Shown here: in pieces, positions 51,401 through 63,500 of the stretch
How the letters are laid out: every line of letters starts with the position of its first letter
Numbering within the stretch: the stretch's first letter is position 1
Origin: Nemopilema nomurai
Lineage: Eukaryota > Cnidaria > Scyphozoa > Rhizostomeae > Rhizostomatidae
Direction of reading: 5' to 3'
Assembly: GCA_003864495.1 (NCBI GenBank)
Contig: ML133401.1
Span: 2,569,373-2,633,372, forward strand
Length of the DNA stretch: 64,000 nt
Program-made: the position numbers and the translations under genes
The notes under the pieces: generated by a model
Seen by the model: the letters and a program-made list of their open reading frames with translations, nothing else
Told to the model about the DNA's origin: nothing
The model's database searches: none

Positions 51401-54400
51401 TCTGTGCATTCATTTTGTGATCACATGGTATTTGTAGAGACTGTTGTTAAGATCACATGCGACTTCTGTGTGCCCACCCTGCAATCACATGCAATTATGT
51501 CTGCTTATCTTGCCATTAGATGCCCTTTTTACAAGCCCGTAAAGTTTCTTGACACTCGATGACCCGACATCACATTTTGTTACTTCTTGTCACCTCTAAA
51601 TAAAAAATTATTTTTTTCGTAGGTTGTTGGTTTGGATACTAACATTAAATTCCTATCAGATCTTGCCAGTCATCCAAAATTTGTTGATGCTGATGTCCAC
51701 ACAGGGTTCATAGAGGTATGATTTAAGTCGTTTGTATATGTTGAAATGAGGAAATGAAGGAATTCACTCTACGGTTGGGAACCCACAGAGAGTTCCACAA
51801 AAAAAACGCAGAATGGTAAACCCGTAAGAAGAACTTACTCGCCAGATCTCATCACTTACATCTCATCATTGATTAGATTGATATCCGCAAGCCCATAAGT
51901 CTTTAAATTACTATTCAAGACATCACAGATGAACGGACACCATAACTTTCGCATACTTAAGCACTCCTTCGTCCGACGCTCCTCAGAGTATGCAAGCGTC
52001 GATAAATGACCAAAAGCTGACACAATAAAAAGCCAGCTGCAGATCGAAAACACTAGAGGGTGATAAGCAGAGCGCGTGATTGGTTATAATTAACCAATCT
52101 GCGTTACTTGACACCTAACTCTAGAAGAGCCCAAGGGGAAAGACGAACTGTTTCTGTCTACAGATCTTGTTTAGTTGTGGAAGTTTTTTAGTTCTGCAGT
52201 AAGATGCATTTTTCGCTAATTTTTTTCACACAGGAGCACCATGCCGAGCTGCTTCCTGTGAAAGGAAATCTTTCGCAACCCCAACTTGCTGAAGCGGGAC
52301 TAGCCCTTCTTTTGTGCATCACTGATGCCAACAAAAGCTTATCAAAAAATTTAGGTATGCGCTCAGCTACTCCAAAGGTCTCTTTGAGAAATGCTTTCCT
52401 TTTTAAAGTACGATCTTGATTACGATTTATTCTTTCACGAATTTTTCCTTTGCCAGCTTTGAACTATTTCATTTTCCTGGTATTTATTGTTTGAAATTTT
52501 GGCTTTGAATATTGTATATTTGTCTGGTTTTAGGAACAATGATCAAAATTTCAAGCTATTGAGCCAGTGGTGTTATAAACAGATTAAAGTTGTAACCCTC
52601 CCATCAGAACCCCATCCCTCCTCCATACTGAAAGCAGTCGATTTGTTTGCAATTCTCTTTTAGCGGACATGTTGATTAAACATACAGCAATTAAGATAAG
52701 CTACTTGTATAAACATGCTCTTTTTAATGAACGGTTTAATTAAATATCTCAGTTGTTGTAATTTTTTACATTAATATATTTTTGAAAAGCACTGGATTGA
52801 CTCCTGGGCTCATTTGCAGCGTTCTTTTGTCTTTGCAGAGGGAAATTCGCCCTTCACTGAAGCATACGGTTTCAGGTTAAATAAAGAATACACGAGACCT
52901 TTGCGTGTTTTGGATGCAGACATCAGTATGTATTCAACTAACAAAAGGAACCTTTAGACGAACAACCAAAGGAGTTATTCTCTAAGTCGGACAAATTCGA
53001 TGATTTTTTCTGACCACTCTTCAGCATCTTTTACATAATTCCACCTTTCGGACTTTCAGCAAACAATTTACTTTGATTTATCACTGAAAGTGTACTAAAA
53101 ATATTTTCAAGTTGAAACAGCTGTCTTGTATGCAAATAAACTGCTTGATATTTTATAGTAAGCACCCGACCCTGTTAGGCAAAAGCACTTGAGTTTTCTA
53201 AACAGGGTCAGCCTGTGTATAGAAGTCCAAATTTCACTATTGAAATGCTTGAGCCTCACCTATGAAGAAGGTAAACATTCATATCTTCCCAAGAGTGATT
53301 ATATCAGAGAATGCCTTGATGATTTCTCTTCAAAATTTCTCCACCCTGTTCAAATTCCTTCTCGCTTGCTCGTTACGTTTTATTTACAAGGATCTTCATT
53401 TTTTTTAAAACTGGAGTTTTTGACAATTCCGCACGTTTGATAGTTTACGTTGAGTTTTGTTTTTCGATGTCAGCAGAGTTAATGAAACAGTTGCTAGCTG
53501 AAATTTATCTAACAGCAGTGAACTGATCTTTTTAGTGAAAGATTTGCATGTCACCTACTTGCGCGATAAACAGTACCTTATCCAGGTAATGAAGTTTTAT
53601 TTTGTAGTTTAATGTTATTTTATATTGATTTTTATTTACATCTTCAATTTTCAGTATGTGTTTGTTGAAAGTAACAAAGATTTTTGTTCACGAAAATGTA
53701 TCAAGCTGGATTAATAATCTTATGCAGCTAGCTTTCACAGAGACGAAGAAAGCATCTAGAAAGTGGGGGCCGGAGCAATAAAGGGTACATGACAATCCCA
53801 GTTTTTTATTCAGAAGGGGCAATTTGGATGTCGCATGGGTAATTTTGTATAATTTAGCAAAAGAGGTGGGCGTGGGCGTGGGCGTGGGCATGAATCGTTA
53901 AACACTGAGCTGACGCTAGAAGCTATTCTTCATCTAAATAATTAACTGAAATGTTCATTAGAAGCTATTGTTGCCTTTTCAGAAAGCATGTTGTCAGTGT
54001 TGTAAACAAATGGAACTATCATTTGGCTAAACTTTACGTCTCACGTCTTATCATATGTACGAGATGAGATCTATCTCAGGGGTGTTCGGTTTTAAATTGT
54101 TCATCACTCATATTCCTAATTGGAACAAATTCACAGTAAATTTTGCTGGTCAGTAAGGTACTCGAAGCTTGACGATGGCGGGGCTCCGATTGACGTCAAG
54201 ATTTCAAGATTGTTTTGTTTGCTGTTGTTTCAGGTAGAGAGCATGGAATTTTTATGCAGCGGAGAACTTTCTAAAGAAAATGGAAGAGTGTATTTGAACT
54301 CGGTCATAAACGGTGTCAAAGGCAGAAGTGCAGTTGTTTTTCAAAATCAATCAATCCATTTGTTCACGAAGGTGATGTCTTAATACTGTTGTTGTTTATA

Positions 54401-56528
54401 TTGTTTCGCTTGGAAAAGATAGAAAGAAGCATAACTCGCGCCAACATTGAAGCTCCAAGGGTCCCTGTTCTTTGGATGAATGCTTTATGTGCCAGACTCA
54501 ATATTAGGTTGTACTTGAAACAAACGGGTGAGCAACAGCAAAGGATTAAAGGACCATCGAATTGGAATCTCTGTTGTCTTAGGAAGCCTGGTTTCCACGG
54601 AGCAGGATTTGCTTTGACATGCATTGCCCGTTGAACGTCAACTGTGCTTTGCCCAGTAGTGAATATTACCTTATGTGTATCTTTTAAAATCAAAATTAAC
54701 ATCTAGGGTCATGGCAGCATTTAAAGTAAAAACCATCTCAAAGTCTCAACCTAAAACTCGTTTTTGTGCCACTTGTGCCAAATCTAGTGATAATTGTGAC
54801 AGGAGTTGTGTCATTTCAACAGTTATGCCCAAGCAATCCAGAATAGAATTTCATCCCAACGCTATGCCTTTCTGTGAGAAAGCTGTATTGAACGCGCTCT
54901 TCCTCAGCTCTCGTTATTCCCTAGAACCATTTTGGGGTAATGGTGCATGCGAAGCAAAAGCCGCTCAGTTTAAAAGTTTTATTTTCAGGATGGTACGTTT
55001 CATGTAAACAGACCTTCTCCGAAGTTTGTGTCAGCGGCTCACTCATCCTCGCCCACAGGGGGTGCAGTTGCCCCCATGACAGGAACTGTTGTCAAGGTAG
55101 CAGCCAGTTCAAAGCACTCGTGTAAACTGACGATATTTTGCATTATCGTTTTATCAAAATATTTTTTGCAATTCTAAATGTGTCTTTTGTTCATATAAAC
55201 TAAATATATATACGCCATGTCTTTATAGCACGTGCTAACCCAAATCCTGACTCTAACCCTGACCCTACCACTCTTAAAAGAGTCCCGTGCTGTATTTGTT
55301 TATAGTTGTGAACAATGTAGCTTAATCAAGACGAATTTCCTTCGTGAACAAGGATTTGTCGAGTGGTTAATTTTTCATCAGTCCTCTAGGTCTTGTAAGC
55401 ATGTAAGAAAACGCATTTAATACTCTAATTTGAAATTATACTACATTGTACTAAATTATACTAAATTATAAGAAAACGCATTTAATACTCTAATTTGAAA
55501 TTATACTACTGCAATCATGTGTTTTCTGACACTCGAATATGAAATAGCCCAAAAGTTGTCTCAACGTTGCAGCAATCCTTTCCTTCAGGTCAATGTACAA
55601 CCAGGAGACAAAGTGAAAGCTGGTGATATTCTGGTCATCATGGAAGCAATGAAGATGGAGGTAGCTAGCAAATTCGTTTCCTAATTTTGCCGCCATTTTG
55701 CTCACCACATATATGCTTCAGCCTCTTTCTGACATCCCATTCTCGAACAAGAGGCTCAAGACTAATCGTGTTTACCCCTCCTGCGGTGGATGGACATCTA
55801 AACATTTATTAGAACACTTCATGTACCGTCTTATAAGAGACGCGTAATCTTCACCGATTATGGGAACTTTTTACAAATCCTCGGTCCTCTTTCTTTCGAA
55901 TTTTTGGATGATCCTTGGCACGAGTTTTCCACACATGAATGTCATGGATGCCTTTTTAGGTAGCAGTCTTAGGCATTCTTTATATACACAGTGACGAATT
56001 TTGTCCAAGCCTGTTTCGAATCAGTCACAACTGGACTGTGAGAAAGGGGTTTCCAATGAGCTCCACTTGAGTTCTATTGATTCTTAGGAGGCATCACGAT
56101 CTTCAACTTGCTTCAGTGTGTTGAGCACATTCTATCCTTTATTGAATTATATGTTATATTATATGATATTATATTGTATTACATGATATCAAATTATATG
56201 ATATTATGTTGTATGATATCAAATTACATGATATTTTCTGATTGATATTGTATTTTATTTTGCTATGATATATTATGTTGTGTTAAATTATATCAATAAC
56301 ATTATATGCCATTATACTTTATTACATTATATTATATGGTGTATGTTATATTATATCAAATTGTATTACATCATGAAATTCTATTATTTTCACTATTACT
56401 GGTATTTTCTCCATTCAAAGCATAAAATAAAAGCCCAGAAGGATGGAGTCGTGGAGAACATCCCTTTCAGAGAAGGACAAACGGTTCAAAGGAATGTAGA
56501 GTTGATTAAGTTTTTTAAGGAAGAGTAA
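39406..56528 (+). CDS. MCCC1: Methylcrotonoyl-CoA carboxylase alpha (biotin-carrying) subunit, mitochondrial
   Basis: Twenty-two coding exons: 39406-39479, 40390-40469, 41836-41978, 42655-42750, 43061-43182, 43632-43736, 44287-44329, 45190-45311, 45486-45597, 47043-47124, 47621-47688, 48210-48364, 49007-49095, 50935-51044, 51623-51715, 52234-52354, 52839-52925, 53536-53585, 54234-54371, 54989-55096, 55589-55660, 56421-56528. The product is 725 aa, the same as human. A basic/serine-rich presequence (exons 1-2) precedes the biotin carboxylase domain: [33 protein letters not shown]-grasp [42 protein letters not shown]. The biotinyl domain ends with biotin lysine Lys688 in EAMKMEH. Role: leucine catabolism in the mitochondrial matrix, with MCCC2. 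All introns are GT-AG except intron 10, which has a GC donor (47125). Several introns are packed with minisatellites. Confidence 0.97.
44326..44668. repeat. About 10-bp tandem repeat starting at the exon 7 donor
   Basis: Units of the form ctaaagttcc / ctaaagttct repeat about 34 times with drift. The array starts at the splice donor itself: exon 7 ends ggtggaaag and the intron opens gtaaagttccctaaagtta, so the donor text forms the first unit. Confidence 0.9.
46180..46235. repeat. Fragment related to the G-rich element family
   Basis: The text aggctgcccttaagttcgag then gcgggcatcaattcgaggct resembles the alternating cttattcgagggg blocks of the elements at 10655-10771 and 34947-35058, without the long G runs. 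It is in MCCC1 intron 9. The assignment is tentative. Confidence 0.35.
47815..47950. repeat. gtgatcacatg-type repeats, copy in MCCC1 intron 11
   Basis: Repeated motifs ttgtgatcatgtgccacttc, gtagtcacatgctatttgtg, gatcacatgatctgatcac and tgtgatcacatgatatttct lie in tandem with irregular spacing. The same motifs recur at 51320-51530 in intron 14 of the same gene. Confidence 0.75.
48386..48847. repeat. 15-bp minisatellite in MCCC1 intron 12
   Basis: About 31 tandem copies of gggaaggctgagaaa, with variants such as gtgaaa, gagaac and gggg. It starts about 22 bp after the exon 12 donor (gtgagt at 48365). The sense strand is strongly purine-rich. Because the unit is a multiple of three, long ORFs (AEKGK or FSAFP repeats) run through it on both strands; these are artefacts. 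Confidence 0.97.
49130..49880. repeat. Pyrimidine-rich array with 144-bp higher-order repeat, MCCC1 intron 13
   Basis: The whole tract is built of ctgtctctttctg-like units. From about 49380 to 49830 a longer unit repeats at 144-bp spacing: aacttttctgtctctaccta begins at 49452, 49596 and 49740, and the copies are nearly identical. The sense strand is pyrimidine-rich, the opposite of the array in intron 12. ORFs through it are artefacts. Confidence 0.95.
51320..51530. repeat. gatcacatg-type tandem repeats, copy in MCCC1 intron 14
   Basis: Two neat units of about 65 bp (tgtgatcacatggtatttgt / actgttgttaagatcacatg) near 51350-51480, flanked by weaker copies. They are closely related to 47815-47950. 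Confidence 0.8.
53864..53891. repeat. gtgggc hexamer run
   Basis: Four head-to-tail copies of gtgggc (the last changed to atg) in MCCC1 intron 18. It is a short G-rich microsatellite. Confidence 0.8.
55404..55507. repeat. 65-bp tandem duplication in MCCC1 intron 20
   Basis: The sequence taagaaaacgcatttaatac with the following ctctaatttgaaattatact occurs at 55404 and again at 55469. Between the copies, ctaaattata is itself repeated. It lies about 80 bp before the exon 21 acceptor. Confidence 0.9.
56140..56380. repeat. AT-rich low-complexity tract (attatatgat)
   Basis: About 240 bp of degenerate attatatgatattat/attacat units in the last MCCC1 intron, ending about 40 bp before the final acceptor. 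No coding signal. Confidence 0.85.
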
Positions 56529-56616
56529 AGTTAGTCAATATTAGCATAGCTTCGTTTTTTTGTATCCATGTTTCAGTGCTATAAAGGAAAGCACTGAAGA
56601 TATGACGTCAGAAATC

Positions 56617-56622
56617 AATAAA
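56617..56622 (+). terminator. MCCC1 poly(A) signal (AATAAA)
   Basis: AATAAA lies 89 nt after the MCCC1 stop, followed by tt- and gt-containing sequence. It is the first canonical signal downstream of the stop. Confidence 0.65.
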
Positions 56623-59600
56623 TTACATTTTGACCTTATTTATGTACCATTTGAAAGTTGCCCTGCTAGAATGTCATGCAAATAATTTCCATAAATGCTT
56701 TCTAATTTTAAAATGGACGTTTCTTTACTTTCTCCCTGTTCATCACAACATTGTTTTCAGCTGATTTTGCAAATGACGTCATAATTTTCTTTTTCCTGAT
56801 AAGCTCAGTTTTAAATAGTCTATAAAGTTGTGAATTGATAGAACCATTCCACCCACATAGGTGAATTAATAAGTGCAGCACCAAAGAACCTACTCCATTA
56901 TCTTAGAAACCATTTGATATGGTATTTATTTTTTGAACGATTAGTATTTGAATCTATGGAAACCAGAAAAACCTGTCTTTTGTTTATTTAATGGATAGCA
57001 AAGCAATAGGAAGGGGCTTTTATGAAGTTTCATGAGTAGATTGGTCTGTGTTTTTTATCGCAAGAAAAATTAATTTCTTCTTGAGATACCCTTGGAGAGA
57101 ATTTTTATCTTTGATGACCCTAGTGACATGTTTCGAAATATGGCTACGTGACATTATATCAAATACTTGATTGTTTCCTACTCTGACAAGTTGTTTGGAA
57201 GTAAGCATGTCACATGTTTAGAGTTTGAATCGTGAACCAGTCATTTGACAAAGCAATATTCTTCGAGGAAAAGGCAACGTGATTTATCGTAACATGACAT
57301 CAAAAACTTGTTCACAAAAAAATGCATCTTGCAATATTGCATCAGGTAGCGAAATAAACATGAACAATCTGATATGAAGGGTAAAACCGTGCAATGTTGT
57401 CATTTCTTTTGGTCGAAGCATTTTCTCTATGACATGTCCCTTTGTCTCTATAGGGCCGAGTCCTTACCTGTCTTGAGCATATGATACTGCCTAGGTTGCC
57501 GCCAAGCATCACCCTCCTTATGATTCACGTTACGAAAGCCTATTTAATCGAGCAGCAATTTCAGTGGCGTCATGCGCTTTCTGGCAAACATTTTCTAGGC
57601 TGAAGTATTTGACAATCCATGTTTGTGCCATACAAAGCTTTTTTTATTTTTGTAGACACTTTGAAGGGGACTTACCCAACCTGTTTTGATGCCATAGATG
57701 CCGGGAGCACAGGAGCACGTACCACCCTCACTTGTCAGTAGCGTAGCCCACGCTATTGCCCCTCTTCTGCTTTCAACCCTCTGCCCCCACTTTAAGATGA
57801 TAATATGCCCTTGGTTGATGCAGGTTAGAGCAAATTTCTAATTATTAATGGCCTATGGGTATGGTCTAATTTCTTTTTTGTATTGCCATCCATTAAAGTT
57901 GCAACTCCTGTAATTATTTGTTGGCGAAAATTTCTTGAAATACCGATTCATAGCGTATATCCTTTGTCAGCTATATAACTACGAAACCTTGAAGTGTTTG
58001 ATGCATAGAATCGCTCTGAAGGATTCCTGTGGCTCGCCAGAAAAGTTTTAGCGAGTATGTGAAACATTATATTTGCCGGTGTAGTCTAAAGAAAGAGACG
58101 ATGACCATAATATTTTCCTAGGGCAACGCCCTAGACTTCCCATACGTTGACGGTTGGCGAGACCCTAGCACCTCCACTAAGCCCATGAATGTACCATTTT
58201 TAATGGCAAAACTTCAAAAAACGTATCCTGGTCCATTTTTTCTAAGACATTCAATGAAAATGCCTTCATTAATAGATGGGGGAAGGGGGATGGTGGATGC
58301 ATGAGTTAGAAACGGAATAGAATGCGGCTGATTTGCAGTCTATCTTAGCAAATCGAATATTGTCTTCATTTTTTGACCGAACACTAATGAGGTCATGAGG
58401 GTATATAAGAAGTGAAGATTTACGAATGGGCACAAAATGAGTTGAGGGTAGGATTGTTCGTATGATGACACTCAGCATTTCATCTTGCGCCGATTGTTTC
58501 TTGTTTTGCGTGTCGAGACAGATTTGTCACATAATTAAAATCCATCAAATCTGGAAAACGTGACCAATGCAATGACTTCATCATCAGCTTGGGAACGGCA
58601 CAAGCAGCATATTAAGCGCCCCTTGTCATGTAAGCGGCCATAGCAGGTAATCGCCCTTTTGTTTTCGTGCTGTTAAGTCAGTTATGGAGCATAAAGGGAT
58701 GTTATGGAGCATAACTTGTGGAACACCACAATCTCTTTATAAATTGAACTTGTGGACAGCGAGAATAAATTGAATTTCCCAATGATCTCCAGTAGAACCA
58801 AATGGCTTCCAGCTCATTCGCATTTCAAATTTAAGATTGATGATCGAGAGTTTCAAAAGTTTTTCTTCCTCATGAACATTTAATGCTACGACAGATGATA
58901 GACATCTTCTGCAATATTTTCGCATTTAATTTCACGTCCCTTCAAGGCATCATAAGTGCATCTTCTAAATTAAAAATGGGATTGGTCATGTGCCCCCTTT
59001 TTAACTACCTTCCCCCACTTTTTAGATGTTTCTAACGTCCTTGCTTCCATCATCTCTTTGACAACCAAATTGACTACATGAATGTTTTGTGGTTTTTTCA
59101 AGTTCCTGATTGTATGGGGGATTCCACTGTCAGATATGTTTGCACATCCATTTCCATTTATTAGCACCCCATAATTATATATTTCATGCAAAGAAGTCAC
59201 CCCTCCTCATATTTTTAGCTTTAAATGTCGGAAAATCTAAGAACTTCAATCTATGATGACCCACCATTTTATCATTTTTGAAAGAGATGGGCATCCCCCC
59301 CTTATTAGACCCTGTTTACAGGAGGGGAAAAGGAACGGTTTCAAAACTAGATGAGTTTACACGAGAACTGTTGGAGCCGTTCCATTTGGGACTGCTATCC
59401 GTTCTCTTTTGGCTCCGCTACAGAAGAAATTCCATTTGGAACCGGTCCATTTGGCTCCCGTGTAAACAAGGTCTTAGATTTTTTATGACAATTAATAACT
59501 TAGGAGTAAAAACTTTTCAACTGTGAGAAACAGCCGGAACAAAAGTACTCCTAACCAAGTTTTGGATGGGTGCGCTTATTTGCAGAAAGAAATACTCACC

Positions 59601-60512
59601 AGAAGGCTTTCCCCAGATCGGACCTTACCAACATCCTACTTATCCCCATTTGTTGTATATCTGCTTCATTGAAAAAACGCAACAAGCAAATAAATTTGTT
59701 CAAATTCAATTTTATATAATTCCCTCTTCATTGTAATTTTCAGAAATTCGGAAATAGAAATTGAACTTTGCTTCGAAAGATCACATTTTACAATTTCACG
59801 TTCGCCCTTTAAAGCTTTTAAAATTTGGAAGGATTATGGTCGTGGAGTTGTTGTAGAATTGGGCTTTTAAAAATAAGGGTTTTAAAAATGAAAGTTTGTC
59901 AATAGTCGTTTGTTTTAACCAATATTATTCTTTCCTATAACCTTGAAGATCGTAGCAAAAATTGATATCGATTTGTTGATCGTAGCAAATGAAATATCTA
60001 ATTGATAAAGGATCTGCTCCAACCAATCGGTAAAGGCCTTTTGAATGGTCCCGCACGGCGCGCTTTGAAGCATGCTGAAACACAGCACGCCGAAATGCAT
60101 CAATCCACATCAATCCTGCTTTCTCCACGTGTCTGATCACATGATAGAGACGCACCGTGAACGTGATTGTCCTGCGCAAAGCACGAGCTTGGGTTTTCCC
60201 TTTGCCATTAATTATGATAAAATATGCACTCTACAACAACGTGTCTTTGGGTCAATGCCGCACTTTTCGCCTGAGCTTTGAGAGCGTGGATGCCTGTCCA
60301 CTCCTCTGCCTTCTTGGACCTAAAATCTGGCTAATTACTCAAGCATTTCAGTCGACTCAAAGTTGTAGTGAAGATCGGACTGTTCCTGTGACATAGCAGC
60401 TACTCGTTCTTCGGTCCATTAAGGAGGCGTACAAGGAGGAGTGTCTTCCGGCAGAAATCCATTTCGAGATACTACAGCCGAAGTTTAAACATCACAAGCT
60501 TCATTCGCAGAG
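56623..60512. other. Spacer between MCCC1 and the SLC20 gene
   Basis: About 3.9 kb with no recognised exon on either strand. It holds a 166-bp TTA-flanked MITE (59308-59473). C-rich, TE-like stretches near 57650-57840 and 58120-58200 were not identified. The last few hundred bases (about 60040-60512) are richer in CpG and should contain the SLC20 promoter and 5' UTR; the stretch just before its ATG ends ttcgcag, so an upstream UTR exon is possible. Confidence 0.5.
59308..59473. mobile_element. 166-bp MITE flanked by TTA
   Basis: The ends are inverted: gaccctgtttacaggagggg on the left and, reading inward on the other strand, gaccttgtttacacgggagc on the right. Internal ggaacggttt and ggaaccggtccatttggctc extend the symmetry. 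TTA stands on both sides (59305-59307 and 59474-59476), a 3-bp duplication of the kind made by PIF/Harbinger elements. No coding capacity. Confidence 0.7.
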
Positions 60513-63500
60513 ATGATTCCATACAACGAAGATCTACTGTGGGTTGTAATCGTTGGTTTTATCATCGCATTCGTCCTTGCGTTTGGCATCGGCGCCAACG
60601 ACGTTGCTAACTCGTTCGGCACTTCGGTTGGATCAAAAGTTCTGAGTTTGAAACAAGCATGCTTTATTGCCAGCATTTTCGAGGTGGCAGGCGCTGTGCT
60701 TATTGGTGCCAGGGTATCCGGTGAGTATCCTGCAAAATTCATATCGTAATCTTTTAGATCGATATCTTTATGGCAACCCACTCCTCGCTACTTTTCATTC
60801 ATAGCCACACGTATTGGCCCGAGGCTGGAACACGTGGAAATGTACCATTTGATTTGGTGACTATGTTCTCTTTTGTCAACACCTTGGTAGAAATTAATTG
60901 GCGCCAAATTTGCCAAGATACTGTGATCGGTTCCCTTGACACCACGAAAGTGTGGCAGATGAAACGATCCGTGGTTCTGATAACAACGTTAACTTTAAAG
61001 CCCGATTAGGAAGGCTTCGATGCCAAAATTCCAGAAAACTTTGTCAATGTGGGAAAATGCGTCTTGTAGGTTCGAGCGCTACGGAAAACAGGTTTTTGTC
61101 AGTGTTCATATTTCCGCTCGATATTCCGATATCCCGTGCGCAAATAATTTGCTTTGATTCCTTAAATCACTTCCAGTGGAGAATAAAATGAAGTTTTGCC
61201 TAAATGCGCTGCAAGCAAAAAGTAAATCGCGGTTGGGCCTTGGTCGGTTTTCATTCCTCTTTGATTAATTACGTTGTGTGCGATAATTTGAATTTGGACA
61301 CTAAGGCCGATGAAATTAAAGTCAAATTGAACCACAGCAGCGGCGAAACTGTAGGAAGGGGATTCTACAAACAGTTTGCCTTTCAGAGATAATATAAACC
61401 TACCATGACCAATGAAACACTTCTGCCAATATCAGGACTGTACAGTCGGGAGGGGGTGGGGTACTCTGACGAACTCTGGAATCACCGTACCATCAAACTC
61501 AAGCATCGAAATGTTTTTTGCAGAATCCTGATTCTACAGTTTCGCCCTCAATAGCATGGCTTCCTCCTGTATTCGAGATGTTATGAGGGCAAGAGTTTCA
61601 GAATGATTATATGAAAGCTTGTACATTTAAAAACCATACACTGTTGCAAAGTTGTTGAATTTTATATGGTTTTATAGTCAGACAATTGTTGTCACGTTTG
61701 ATTGGAAGCTGGCGCTGGGTGGATGATTCTATGTCCTGTAAGATAACAAAACTGAGGGCTTTTGTATGATGTTTGTAGTATGAGGGACTTTGGCGTTTTT
61801 TGGGCAAGATTGGCGAAACTAGAAGCAGGTAATAGAGAGAAAAAGTTCTCACTACTGCAGGCTCGAATAGTTACCATAGCACTCTTGAAAATTGTGATTA
61901 GAAATGTTTTGAGCAGGTATCACACTATGATTGCCACCTTTGTAGTTTTCTAGCTTAAAGTTACCTCATGTTAAGATCATAAGTTGATAGAGGAAATACC
62001 CACTTTTTTATAAGGAACACTTTATAAGGAACCTACATGTAGAAGGCCAAAATATTTAAAGAACTTATACTACTAACAACGAAATCCCTAAAGAACTTTT
62101 CGACTTGGACAATTTTTATAACTGCAAGCATCAAGAACTAAAAAGCTGGTTCCATTCATTTGCAGCCTATACTCGCATAGATTGCTTGCTATTTGTGTGT
62201 CAAGTGCTTGATAGAGTAGTTACCGCATATGCTGTCTCACCCCTCTCTCTATTAAGTGTTAGGGCTTATTGTAGAAGCACCAAAATTGAGAACTTAAGAA
62301 ACTTTTAAGGAAGTTTTGGTACTAATATCTGATGATTTGAGGTCTACGAATAAGGAAGTTTTGGAACTAGGCTTTGAGGTAGGTTCCTTATAAAAAAAGC
62401 ATGTATGTGTGTGTTATGTTGTTTCTATTTTTCCATCACAGCAAAGAACTTGCCTTTATTACCAAAAATAACTTTTGTACTTTTTCCTGAATTTTCTAGA
62501 TCTTCATAGGTCTGAGAAAAATATGCTCAAGTTTCTTGATTACCAGAAGTGTTGTTGTACTCAATTTTAAAGATTTGAATTATTTAATTCCCTGTGTGGA
62601 TTTGTCTGGAATTCTCCACTTATTATTACCTTGTTTAGCATCAGTTCAGAATATTTTCTTTTCAGCAAACCGTTGTTTATTCTTTCTACAGTTCAAAACA
62701 TTTTCTTTTCAGCAAATTGTTTATTCTTTCTACAGATACAGTTCGCAAAGGAATCATAGACATCACATCATTCAATGACACAAGACCCCTAGCCATGGTT
62801 GGCAGTTTCAGTGCCTTAGGAGGAACAAGCATTTGGCTACTGATTGCATCATTTTTGCGACTTCCAATCTCTGGAACTCACAGTGTTGTTGGGGCCACAA
62901 TAGGCTATGCCCTAGTTGAGCATGGTCTCGGAGGTGTGCACTGGAAGAAATTTGGATTGATAGGTGAATAAAGGCAGATTTCTCAATCCTAATTGACCCC
63001 TTTGCAAATATTTCAAACCAAATTCAATTTCTGTCTGTTGTTTGGATGTTGTGCAATAAAACAATAGCAGGCTTATGACATATTGAAATGAATAGTGCCA
63101 GAATTTTTCAAAAGCATCTGCCTATAGATTTTTGTTCTGTCAATGTCTATGGAATGCAGGTCCTTTTACTGAGGGTCATTCAATTTTAGAGACAGCTTTG
63201 TGGATTTAATCCCCTAAGTTATTTGAAGATGATAAAAAGGACAGGGAATATTAGTAAATCTTTAGGATGCTTTGACAAAACCAAAAGGACACCCATGAAC
63301 CTGATTACAATAAAAATCTAATGAATGAAATGAGTAGATATGTAATTACTGGGTGCAAGAGAGTTGTAAACAAGTTTAAAGCCTGCAGCCTGCACATTTT
63401 GAACTAGAAAGAGGAACAACACTCTGTCTTTCTAGATATCAGAAGTCATTAATAGTTATAAGTAACAACATTAATTATTAGCAGTAACAAATTATGAATA

